Assembly (NCBI GenBank): GCA_031835245.1
Contig: JAVKOQ010000208.1
Span: 1 to 64,000, forward strand
DNA: 64,000 nucleotides
Reading direction: 5' to 3'
From: Balamuthia mandrillaris
Taxonomy: Eukaryota > Discosea > Longamoebia > Balamuthiidae
Under the pieces are notes generated by a model. The model was given only the letters and a program-made list of their open reading frames with translations, was not told the origin of the DNA and made no database searches. Positions within the stretch are counted from its first letter, which is position 1. Every line of letters starts with the position of its first letter. Of this stretch, positions 41,312-51,732 are shown one piece after another. A program made the translations under genes and the position numbers.

Positions 41312-41445
41312 ATGACATACCGATTGAGTGACGATCGGTCCATTGAAGACTGACAAACCTGGACAAGGGCGTCCCTCGATATGTGTTATGCAAACCAATG
41401 GTTACTTGCATCACGAAGCTTTTCTTCATCACCGTTGAGCAAAAA

Positions 41446-43276
41446 ATGATGACTCTGGGACGCCTGTTCGTTTTTCTTGCGTTCGGCGTGCTCGCTTTTG
41501 GGTGTGTGGCTCCACCTACTTCGCGGGTTTGTCGCCTGCCCCTCCACCCCATCGCTGCTTCCTCCCTTGATGCTTGTGAAACGGCAAACAGTCCCAACAC
41601 TCTGAGACTGCAACTCTTGCGCGACATCCCTGAAGGTAACACTTGTGGATCTCTGGCCTTCTCCTCCTGTCTGGAAGCATTGGTATCTTTAGGCTGTGCT
41701 CGCTCATGCCCCAGATGTATCCACAACGACACGGCTGAGGTACTCCTCTCACCCTGTGGCTGGACTTGTCAGGCAGTAGATGAGCAGTGCGCTGAATACC
41801 TCTCTTGTCTTGGCGTTGAAAGCTTCGAACCATTTTGTGCGTCTCAAGGTAAATAGCAAACCTTTCTTTTCATCTTGTCCAAAGGCAACCATGCTGACCA
41901 TAAGCCAAAAGAGGATACAGAACAAGGAAAGTGTACCGCTTACGCCATAAATGACGCTGCATTGTTCGGCTCTCCTTACGACGAAGACTATTCTTTGTTT
42001 TTCCCTTCCCGAATGAAAGCGCTTAGGGGCACAGCTGAAGGGACACACGGAATACTGGCAGAGTGGCCCTATGGCGTGCCGGTTGCAGAACAAACAGTAT
42101 GATATCCTGTGCTGTCAGTACAAAAGCATTTTACTGACTTTGTTATGCGCAGGTTCGTTTGGGGCCAGATGATTCCGACGAGCATGCTTCTGTCTTTAAG
42201 TTTTTCCTTCCTGACTGGGTTGATGCAGAGGATATCGAATATATGCAGTTGATGATATACGCTCTTGTCAACAGCAGAACTGAGCAGTTGTGGAGGCTTA
42301 AGGTAGGACAGTTTTCAAACGGTATGAACCCTTCAGGTTTCCTTCTGTCGATTCCTTCCCTTCATCCCGCTTTGCTTTCTAACCTAGAGGATTTCAAGGA
42401 CACCATTGGATAAACATTGGAACAAATAATGTTTGGAGAGCAACTGGGAAATGGGGATTATGGATAACCGATGTTACTTCAACCGGTGCGTGCCCATCAC
42501 GGTTTTTTTCTGCCTGACTTCCTTTCTCATTGCATCTCCACTCGGGATCCTTCTTCAGACTTCATCGACTCGAATCGTGTGATGTGGGTGAAAATAACGA
42601 CTTCAATCAACAACCAACCGCAGCCTCGCAGCCAAGATGCCCTGGTAATATCCACCATGGCGCTGCGGGTCCATTGGAAGGAAACTGTAATGAAGTTCAA
42701 GGACAAGGTTGCTGTCAGCCTCTCCTCTTTGGAGTCCTACCTCTCTTCTGTTATAGTGTAAAAATGGGTTTCAGTCCCTCTATGTTTAGATTGTAAAGTT
42801 AATATCCTCTTCCTTCTGTTCCTATTAGCTCTTCTTTGTTATCTTGAGTTCGTTCTCTCGAGGGCAGCTTGCCGAGCCATATTCTTGTTCCTTTCAAGCT
42901 TCTTTCTTCATGTACTCATTGTGTTTATTGGGTTTTGCTGCGTACGTTAGCAAGTACTCTCCATTGTTTCCATCTTTTGCCCTGAGCGTCGCCAAGAGTC
43001 CTTATATCTTTTCTCTCTCTCCCTCTCTCTCTCTATTTCTCTCTCCTCTCTCCTCTCTCCTCTCTCCTCACTCAACTTCTTGAGTTATACGCGTATGGAT
43101 CGAGGAGACTTTTCCATGATGCACGTAATGTTGCCAACACCCAACAAGTCAGCTTGACAATGTACGTAAGGTGCTCTCCTTCAACCTCCATGTTCAGTGT
43201 GGGCGGTGAGACAGCCAGTGATGACACATTTTCTTGGAGTGGGCGCCGTGCTCGACAACCAACCAAGTGGCACTGA
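41446..43276 (+). CDS. CRD protein with probable membrane anchor (CRD-B), 3' exons uncertain
   Basis: Signal peptide MTLGRLFVFLAFGVLAFG, then a Cys-rich segment with LGCARSCPRC and LLSPCGWTCQAVDEQC, matching CRD-A in spacing. The first four exons are well supported (41446-41848, 41885-42096, 42153-42321, 42390 to about 42485) and encode a beta-rich part (GHHWINIGTNNVWRATGKW). The next exon (from 42559) is open in two frames. One stops at 42761. The other (RCPGNIHHGAAGPLEGNC, then CCQPLLFGVLPLFCY) can splice into an exon near 42829-42952 with strong hydrophobic helices, and then into an Arg-rich tail ending at 43276. The second version would be membrane-anchored; it needs a weak GTGCCC donor. 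The CDS is real; the C-terminus is unresolved. It sits just downstream of the large receptor. Confidence 0.6.
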
Positions 43277-43428
43277 GATAAGCAGCACCAGGTAAACTGG
43301 GAAGCAGCTGCTCAAAACGCTCTCTTGTTTCTTGCTTTTGTTTAAATGCGCTGTCCACTAAGTTAGAACTAACATAAACAAGAGAAAGTTTTATCGATAA
43401 TAAAAATAAACACAAGAAAAGTTAAGTG

Positions 43429-44679
43429 TTACAACGCATACTGGATGTAGTCCTCATGCCAGCACCACTCGTGGTCGGGGTGGTCGCAAATGATTACATC
43501 ACCCCATATCTTCGGGCACTTGACGTAAGTGACACCAACGCTCAAGTTGTGGCCATCCCATTCGGTTCTGTGGTTGTGGCCCAGGTTTTGATGGAGGTCA
43601 CACCAGTGTCCGTCTTCTTCGGGATCGGCGAGGGCAGGAGTGCAGTTCCACCCAACGTAGCAGGCCGATTTACAGTTGGGGCGCACGCACTGGGGAATTC
43701 CGTTCATCTCAAGGCCACGGCAGCAAGGAAGAGGAGGAACAGCCATCACGATGTGTCGCATGAGCCTTCCGCTCCAGTGGGGACCATCCCAGAGGTACAT
43801 GGAAGGAATAGGAGCCGGAATGCCATTCCCTGTCATCTCCAGCCAGAACCAGATAAAGTCGTTGGCACGCTCTCCAGCCGTTCTTCCGCTAACTGTATCG
43901 ACTCGTCTATTGTCATGGAAGAACTTGATGTTGGTGAGGGACTGATCGAAGTTGGAACGCGGGTTGACATCAGCCTGCTGAGACCTTCCCATGAGAGATC
44001 CCGCTTCCTCAAGGCACGTGCCCTTGTCGTGACACGTGATGCGGCAACCATGACCAGACCAAGCCTCTCCGATGGTTGACTCTGGATTGCTGAACGAAAC
44101 CCATTCGCAGGAAAGATCGGTCGCCGGGTCGCAGTGGGCTGGCCTCATTGCCTCATTGCCAGGTATGTTAGGGTTGTGTCCTCTGCTGTTTTTGAAGTGC
44201 CACACGCAATTAGGGCCAGTCACACAGGGAACGTTCTTGCCGATGACTCGCAGCTCGCACAACTCGCTCTTTGGGTCACAAGGCAAAACGTAATGAGGAA
44301 TACAGTTGGGACCAAGTTCACAGCGGTCCCTGAGGTCAGCTGGACCGCTCCATTCGGGGTAGTTGTCATCCACACCTGGTGTGCAGCCAGGACAAGGCAC
44401 ACGGAACATGGGATAACCGGCGTCAAGCCCGTTGGGATGGAAGATCCGGTCAGGAACGCCGCGAGGGATAAAGCATTTGTCTGAATTGGTACATGTGGGC
44501 TGACAGGGGCCAATATCCTCGCGGGATACATTCTCCATCCTATCATAGTCGTGGAAGGCAATGGAGCGTTTGGAGCAAAGCGGGGATTCCATGTTTCCGC
44601 AGTCTCTGTAGTCGCTCGGAACCCCGGCCGCGAGATGAGCAGCAACGGCAAAAGCAAGTATAGTTGCAAGTACTTTCAT
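43429..44679 (-). CDS. Secreted cysteine- and tryptophan-rich protein, unknown family
   Basis: A single-exon gene of 416 residues. Signal peptide MKVLATILAFAVAAHLAAG is followed by a mature protein with about 30 cysteines spread along its length, many in short pairs (CTPGVDDNYPEW, CELGPNC, CVTGPNCVW, CRGLEMNGIPQC). The C-terminus is rich in His and Trp (DHPDHEWCWHEDY). There is no membrane helix. I do not recognise the family. Disulfide-rich secreted proteins of this kind in amoebae include cyst-wall and matrix proteins, but nothing in the sequence proves that here. It lies in the run of surface and secreted protein genes and lacks introns, unlike most of them. Confidence 0.75.
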   Translation of the reverse strand: MKVLATILAFAVAAHLAAGVPSDYRDCGNMESPLCSKRSIAFHDYDRMENVSREDIGPCQPTCTNSDKCFIPRGVPDRIFHPNGLDAGYPMFRVPCPGCTPGVDDNYPEWSGPADLRDRCELGPNCIPHYVLPCDPKSELCELRVIGKNVPCVTGPNCVWHFKNSRGHNPNIPGNEAMRPAHCDPATDLSCEWVSFSNPESTIGEAWSGHGCRITCHDKGTCLEEAGSLMGRSQQADVNPRSNFDQSLTNIKFFHDNRRVDTVSGRTAGERANDFIWFWLEMTGNGIPAPIPSMYLWDGPHWSGRLMRHIVMAVPPLPCCRGLEMNGIPQCVRPNCKSACYVGWNCTPALADPEEDGHWCDLHQNLGHNHRTEWDGHNLSVGVTYVKCPKIWGDVIICDHPDHEWCWHEDYIQYAL

Positions 44680-45214
44680 GTTGGTGTTGGCGGTACTGTT
44701 GATTTGTGAAACAATGAACAGAAGAGAAGAAACCGAAAGAAATATTTCTGTGGCTTTAGAGGAAACTTTGGATGAATAACTTGACCTTATTTGACAGACG
44801 GGTCGTCAATCAATTGCCTAGATAAGGTGGATCTCACTGTTATAGAGAACATCTCACTGAAAGGCACAACGCCATTGGTCACCTACTTCCAAGTTTGGAA
44901 TTGCGTATCCATTTCTTGATATGGTGTGACGTTGCTTTGTGATGTTGCTGGACAGCTGCCACGTTTGGATGACTTCGGAAAAGGGGCAATGCCATCGGCG
45001 GACAAAAGGTAAAGCTGATCTTTTGTCCTGTTCCTATTGAGTAGGCCTTTTGCAAGTTAGAAAAAAGAAATTACCAAAAGAGAAAGGTGACAACCATCGT
45101 CAATCGATTGGAGATGACTGAATGACCTGTCCATTTTTAAACGTAATACACATATTAAAAACTTTCCTTGGCTTTCATTTTTTATTTCTTTCTTTTGTAT
45201 AAACCACAAAAACA
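44680..45214. promoter_or_regulatory. Divergent intergenic region between two secreted-protein genes
   Basis: About 535 bp separate two start codons that point away from each other. Two related words (GGCACAACGCCATTGG near 44863 and GGGGCAATGCCATCGG near 44983) occur 120 bp apart and could be a repeated regulatory site. No coding exon is visible. Confidence 0.35.
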
Positions 45215-46268
45215 ATGAGAACTACTACCCTTCTCACTATCATAGCCGGTACGGCAGTTGGTCATTGTTGGCTTTTTGTTTTAACTGATCTTTGAAATAG
45301 TTGTCTTGTGCGCCGCTCAGAGCGTGGTAGCAATCACCTGCTCCTCAGGTGAAACCTTGTGTAAAACAGCGCATGTTGCTGCTAACGGAACGCTGCTCAA
45401 TCTGGAAGAAACATGCCAAACAACCTGCAGTAAGTTTCTTTCAGGTGTTGTTTCATTCTTACAAAATTTCTGCGTTTATCTTTCTTAGACGAGTGCAACA
45501 GCGCTTTTGGTGGCACATGCGCAGTGGGAGAGACCTGTTGTGCCAAGCCAGGAAAGTACCAGTACTACGAATACTGTGCTGAGTTTTGCAGTATGGCTTT
45601 TCTCCTTTTGTTGTTGTATGCCACATGTTCTAACCCCATCGCTCTCGTTGTGCAAAGGATGTTCCGGTTGGCTAACTGTGGATGAGATAGATATTTCCAC
45701 CTATACCTCCAGCACCGATTGCCCTTCCCAATGCAGCTATTGCATCAAGAAGGGCACCCAACACTTCTGCGTCATGAACTGTCAGGGCACAAACTGCGCC
45801 AGCGCTACTGTTCAATGCCCTGAGTGGCGTCCTTCCGGTAGTTACCCTATCGGTTGCCTGATTGACTGCAGCGGTTCAGGCACCTCATGCCAAAACATCG
45901 AAGTGGAATGCGCACCCTACCGTCGATGCATCATGAACTGCACTGCCAGCGGGGCTAATACGTGCAGAGGCATGACAGTTACTGCGCCGGGGGGCACCTT
46001 GTTCACAGCAAACTGCGCTGGAGGTGAGCACACCTGCTCCGACAGCGACTGGAACATGGAGGGCTCTCAATCTGTGCATCTGACGTATAACGCTGTCAAC
46101 GCGGGCGCCAACTCCTACATCTACACTGGCAACACTCCGACCGCCTGCACGAAGATCACGGGCCACTCCACCGCTGGCTTCCACCACTGGGGTGTTACCG
46201 ACGGACAGATCCCTACCTGCCCAGCACACATTGATGGCTGTGACATCAAAGAAGGATCCGCTCCCTAA
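45215..46268 (+). CDS. Small secreted cysteine-rich protein, unknown family
   Basis: Four exons (45215-45248, 45301-45429, 45489-45590, 45658-46268) join in phase 1 at each intron to give about 291 residues. A signal peptide (MRTTTLLTIIAVVLCAAQS) leads into an N-terminal part with closely spaced cysteines (GGTCAVGETCCAKPG). The longer C-terminal part holds repeated Cys motifs (FCVMNCQGTNC, CLIDCSGSGTSC, CIMNCTASGANTC). The spacing CxxxCxGxxC recurs at a period of about 35-40 residues, which hints at a beta-helix or ladder fold. There is no membrane helix. Function is unknown; its place among other secreted and receptor genes suggests an extracellular or matrix role. Confidence 0.75.
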
Positions 46269-46677
46269 GCAAAAAAAAAAAAACGAACGACAGTCTTGGT
46301 TTCCGTTCGCTCGTTTGTTTGTAGAGTTGTTTATTTTTATTTCATGATTAAAATAATGATTTTTTCCTAGAACCTACTTTTTAGAAGCGAAATCTGCTTG
46401 TGTGATTGGAGATGAGAAGACCTGATTGGTGGAATGGAAAATGAATTGTACGAGCACGTGATTACCTCCTTAAAATCTAAAGGTGGGTGCTTTGATTTGA
46501 CCAAACCAAATCAAAACACCCGTTGTCAGGGTTTTTCTCTTCTCTCTCGTGCTATTGTCCCCCTCTGGCACGCCAACTGCTTGTTTTTTTTTTTTTTTTT
46601 TTTTTTTTTTGGCTTTTCGTCCCTCTTTTGTTGCGGCTTGTTAACAGTGTTGGTTGCAACAGTCGATTTCTCAGCAA
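46269..46677. other. Spacer upstream of the CUB receptor
   Basis: Contains a short open frame at 46434 that is not conserved-looking and a run of about 26 T at 46585-46610. It is likely the promoter/5' UTR of the following gene. Confidence 0.45.
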
Positions 46678-48724
46678 ATGAAGGCAGCAACGCAGTTACC
46701 GTTTCTTCGGCTAGCACGGCCGACCCCTTCCCTTTACTTTTTTTTCTCGTTCTTCCTCTTCTGCCTCTCCTCAAGTTCCTCTTCCTTCGCTCATGCCCAA
46801 AGTTGCATCCTAGTCTCGGCTCCGGCGGGTTACTTTGCCTCCACCACGTCCTCGGCTGCTCAGGTGGAAGTGCCAGGCCCTCCTCCAGGCTCCCTGACCT
46901 ACGTTATTCCGGCCTCGGGCACCGTTGGTGAAGTGCCTCCCAACACGGAACGTTGTTGGCTGATCTCTCCCGACCCAGCGCAACAGGACGAGGAACAGCG
47001 TCAACCGATAGGAACCATCTTTCTCAACTTTCACAGCTTCAACGTCAAAGCAGGCGACGTGGTGGAAGTCTATGAGGGGGATGAGGAGAACGCGGTGGCT
47101 TTGTTGGGCGAGTTTACGCAGGACAACGTGCCGGTTTCGATCAAAACCGTCACGGAGGGTATTGGACAGATGTTGGTCGTGTTTAGAACCGGAAGCACGC
47201 AACAGGGGTCCAGCTTTGGTGTTTACTTTCAAGCAGGTTACTCGCTCTTCTCTTGGTTATTCTCTTCCTCTTCTCTCGTCCTCTTCTCTCTCTGTTCTCT
47301 GTTCTCAAATCCCCTTTTTTTAGGAGCGTGTGCACACGGCATACATCAACTAACACAAGCGCATGGTTGGATCGAGGATGGAAGCGGGCCTGAAAACCCC
47401 TATGCCAACCGTAGACAGTGTGGTTATCTCATCGCTCCAGGTTCGCTCTCCTTCCTTTCTTCCTCTTGCATGTGTTTTTAATCTTCACCCCTTTTCTTTC
47501 TTTTTTTCAAACAGCAAACCGAGATGAAACAGCTCGAGTATCAGTAACATTCACTCAACTGGTGCTTGAGTCAGGCTTCGACTGGGCATTCATCTACAAC
47601 GGGCCTGACCAAACGTATCCTCTCATCGAGGCATTTACCGGAGCACTCACCGCAGCCAATGAAAGCTGGAGCGATGGCGAAGTCGAGAAGGAGCCCAACT
47701 ACGAAGGAAGGTCCAACACCGTAATTGGAACACGCGGTGCGCTCTACCTTTTGTTCAGTCATGATAAAACAGTTAACGAACCTGGGTGGCGGTTCGAGTA
47801 CAGCATCACTTCTGGAGGTATCTACATTCTTTGCTTCCTTCTGCTTGTTATTCTTAATTCTTGTTGTTCTTCTTTGCCCTATTTCTTTATCCTGTCCTGC
47901 TGTTGTTATATTTTCCTAACCTATACTTGTTTTAGCGTTTTGTTCTGGAACCACCACTTTTACCGCTTCTTCTGCTACATTCTCTGACATGAGCGGTGTT
48001 GAAAACTATCTAGCTAATACAGAGTGTAGTTGGTTGATAAAGCCGGAAGTGCCCGTTGGATCTATCTCTTTATACTTTAATGAATTCGACCTTGCTTCTG
48101 GTTCATCTCTCAGTATCTATGCTGGGTAATATCTTGTTCTTCATGTTTTGCTTGTTGTTTTTGTTCTTCCTTCTGCTCCTTGCTTTATCTTATCCATTTA
48201 CTCACGAGCATTCATTTTACGCGTATACCATACGTATGAATAGATCAAGTGCAGATGCTGATTTGTTGGAAGTGCTGGTCGGCAACGAATTGCCACCGTT
48301 CTTGAACTACGATGGTGATGAACTCTTCTTGGTATTTTCTGGAGGAAGCTTAACTGCTCAAGGCTTCACTGCTATCTATCATGCTGGTGCGCGTCTTTAC
48401 ACTTGTTTCCTTCTTTCTTTCGCTCTGAACGTTAACAAAAATATCAGGAAGGTGTGTAAGTGCTAGTAGACTGAACAGTGCCAGTGGCCTTTTGGTGGAT
48501 GGAAGCGGCAGTCTACCCTACGGTATAAACATGGATTGCCAATGGATCATCGAGTTGGATGAGAGTATTTATGAGTACATATTTTTCAACTTCACTCACT
48601 TCGACATCGAGTTTCGTTTCGACCAAGTCTCCGTTTATGGTGGGTTGGATACCAGTGATAGCCCTCTCCTTCTTAGTTATTCAGGATTCAACCAAACGCC
48701 CCCTGCTGGCCGTTGCAACGGTTT

Positions 48725-48763
<39 letters not shown>

Positions 48764-49806
48764 ATTCCTCGCTCTCTTGGCTCTTTCAATCTCGTCTTCC
48801 TTTTATTATTTTAACCTATCGATTTTTTCATATATCTGTTTTGCTGTTTTTGTAAAATAAAGGAGGAAAAATGCTTGTTACTTTTAAAGCGGATGCTGAC
48901 ACTATAGGTTCTGGTTGGGAGCTTTACTTTGAAGGAGTTCCTTTTGAACCTCGTGCGTTATCATCTGATCTTTCTTTTCACACTTTAGCTTTCTTTGTTT
49001 ATCATTTCCTGTTCAAAATAACAAACTAACTACGTAAACAAAAACAGCTACCTTCATATATCCTTCATACGACGAATCAGAAACAATAACTGTTGTGGTT
49101 CTTCTCATGACAGCAGCTTTCTTTGCCTTGGTTTTCTTCATTATCTTCTCGATTTTCATCAACAAGAAAGTGGTGCGCAACACAGGCCGTGTCTATAATC
49201 TTTTGTTGCTGGTGTTATTGTTTTTGGCTTGTTTCACCATCTATCCGTTCTTGGATGATCCCTCCGACTCCAGTTGTGCTGCTAGACCTTGGATGATGGT
49301 TGCTTACTTTATGGTCGTGGGGTACATCTCCCTTCTGCCTTAATCTTTGGTTTCATATTTTAATGAACTAAAAACGGTATGTATGAAGTTTGTTGACAGG
49401 GAAGATATATGCCATTTGGTTCCAACAACAAAGACGAAAGAAGAATGAACGTTCTGACTTACTCTATTTGCGAAACTCATGGTTCGTAATGGGCGCTGTA
49501 CTCGCTGTAGTAATGATTGTCGAACTGGTAATTATCTTTTCGTATACGCAGTTTTCCCTTTTTTTTTTTTTGAAGCTAACTTGTTTATTTTATGCTTCTG
49601 TTCTGACTTTCGTTGCTATTCTTGTGTCAAACAGCTGTTCTTGATTTTATGGAGCAGCATTGATGCACCGATACCAACCCTGACAGACACTGAGACCGAC
49701 GGTGAAGTCTATGAGAGATGTGAATCGGAGGACGGTCATACTGTTTGGGCTGGCTTCCAAATTGGACTAGTTGGCATTCTCCTGATTGCTGGTTCAAATC
49801 TCTCTC

Positions 49807-49847
<41 letters not shown>

Positions 49848-50207
49848 TGCTTTTGACTAATGATTTGATGTTCTTCTTTAAACTCAGCGGTCATTGGAGC
49901 AATACGCATCTACTTCATTCCGGTGATGTGGAGCGAATCTACGTTCCTCTCGATGAGCGTTGGGCTGTTGTGCGCCTCCACCGTCATCTTCATTGGCATC
50001 CTCTTTGCCGTTCAAGACACTCCCAGCGCATGGGTCCTCGTCCTAGGTATTGGCATTTGGTGGCACGTATTCATCGTTTTGGCCTGCGTGTTTGGTACTC
50101 GCTTTTACTTCCTTGTTCGATCGCTGCAGTCCAAGAAGAAAGCCAACACCGCCATCACCACCGCTGATGCCACCATTGCTGAAGATGATGGCCTTGATGA
50201 TCTGTAG
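46678..50207 (+). CDS. Class C-like GPCR with four CUB domains
   Basis: Eleven exons (46678-47236, 47324-47440, 47515-47817, 47936-48125, 48244-48386, 48448-48720, 48863-48952, 49048-49321, 49389-49527, 49635-49791, 49888-50207) give about 854 residues. After a signal peptide come four CUB-like units, each starting from a Cys and a GYF/GWI-type turn. Examples are CWLISPDP, CGYLIAP, CSWLIKPEV and CQWIIELD, with GSxxxVYF or LYFEG ends. No Venus-flytrap domain is present. The seven-helix part starts after FIYPSYDESET. It shows class C hallmarks: KVVRNTGRVYNLLLLVLL, a Cys in SSCAARPWMMVAYF, GLLTGKIYAIWFQ, and a long second extracellular loop with CESEDGHTVW. The short tail is acidic. It should signal through G proteins. 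Direct ligand capture by CUB domains is an inference. Confidence 0.82.
48724..48761. repeat. (CT)n microsatellite in a CUB receptor intron
   Basis: Perfect CT run just after the donor. A second one lies at 49808-49844 in the last intron of the same gene. Confidence 0.96.
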
Positions 50208-51600
50208 CATCTGTTTGTTTGTTTTTTTTTTTTTTTTTTGTTATATTGTAAAGTGTAATTTCTCGAAATATTTCAATCGGCAATTTTTAGCATTCTTTCG
50301 TCGTTAAATAGGACGTGCTTTGCGTTCTTCTAGTTGCTTCTTTCTCTTTCGTGTCTCTTCCTACTCTTGTCTCTCTGTGACAAAACGTGATAGGTAAAAC
50401 ATTATTCTGGTGTGATAAGAACAAAAGATTTAGAGATATTAGGCGACACGAGAGATATTGAATGCGAACAGTTGAAACCTATATTTTGTGGATTGAGTTC
50501 TCACGGATTTGTTTTTCAGAAGTGGGAGGCATCGCCTTCTCTTGGAAGGGATACTCGTTGACCTCGGGAACCACAGCGCAGACCTGTTCTATCGAACAGA
50601 ACTTCAGGTGCTTATAACTGTTCTTCCCCGGGTGTCCTTCTTCTCTTCTCTTGATCGTAGAGTGTTCGGCTGCTCTGGGTCGTGATGAAGAGATAGGAGA
50701 CAAGGGAGTCTGGTTGAGATGGAATGGAGAGTCGGGCATCTTCTGGACTATCCACTCGAAGGGGAAGATTAGTCAGCTTGGTGAACGTGTCGGCTACCTT
50801 TCCACTCCTCAGCTTCTGAGCCAGCTTTCCTCTATCGTGGTTTCTCAGCGTCATGACAGAAGCTTCCACAATGGTTATCGCCTGGTTGGAGGCTCCAGTG
50901 CGCAGATCCTCCACGGTTCCGCAAAGGATGAAGTCGAAGGCTGGGTTCCGTTGTTTCGGTATCAAGATCTTGTTCGTCCTCATCGTCAGCTCCTTCCCCT
51001 CCATGTCTCCGATGAGAAACGTTTGCTTTCCTTTCAAGAACTTGTCCCGGAGGAGGTGCTCAAAGAAGACTCTCTTTATCACAGGGTTAGAGGCAACCTC
51101 GTAACGAATATATTGATGGCTTAGTTTCCGTCGTGGCACAAGAAGGTTGGATATCCAACCTATTCGAGAACTACCCGTAACAGCCAGGCTCTTTCCATGA
51201 GAAGGAGCTAAGGACAGCAGGGAAGACAACATGCTGGCCCCTTTGCTTGAAGGCGGTTCTGCGTCTCAAATGACTCCACAATAATCGAGGCCAAACTGGT
51301 TTTCGTATTCCATAGCGGTTTCTCTCAGTTCGTACACCGTCGGAACGTAGCCCCCTAACCCCAAAAAGGAGAAGTGATTGTCTGAGATACACCGACGTTC
51401 ATGCCCAGACACATCAGCACAACTTAAAATTGGCAATGCTATTCCACAGGCGCGTTCTGAAGATGAGATGAGTAACTTCAGACACCAAGTTCTCTTCTTC
51501 TCCTCTCTGCTCATGCGGACTAGCTTGATTCTTCATCTTCCTGTTTTTGTCTGCTCCACGGGGCTTCAGGCTTCTGTGATGCCGTTCTGAATTTCTATTG
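50208..51600 (-). pseudogene. Unresolved coding-like region, possibly a decayed gene
   Basis: Three open stretches follow each other on the minus strand in different frames: 51514-51266 (includes GGYVPTVYELRETAMEYENQ), 51232-50612 (includes VIKRVFFEHLLRDKFLKGKQ) and about 50795-50479 (starts LIFPFEWIVQKMPDSPFHLN). The junctions lack convincing splice signals and there is no pyrimidine-rich intron as in neighbouring genes. Frame shifts in a degraded gene are therefore the simpler reading. A competing plus-strand frame at 50651-51124 also has a balanced composition. I recognise no domain on either strand. Positions 50208-50478 are AT-rich 3' flank of the CUB receptor. Confidence 0.35.
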
Positions 51601-51732
51601 GAGGTTTGAATGCTTTGTCCAATAAGAATTCAAAGCTTTTATTGCAATACTCTTTTTATTTTTGTTCAACAACAAAAAATAAATAATATAAACGGAAAGA
51701 AGGAAGGAAGGAAGGAAAGGAGCCAAACGAAG

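Noticed and set aside
46526-46774. Minus-strand Arg/Lys-rich frame near the poly-T run
   Set aside because: Low-complexity complement of the T-run and of the CUB receptor signal-peptide region.
50651-51124. Plus-strand 157-codon frame
   Set aside because: Cannot be told apart from the competing minus-strand frames; no domain or splice context supports it.
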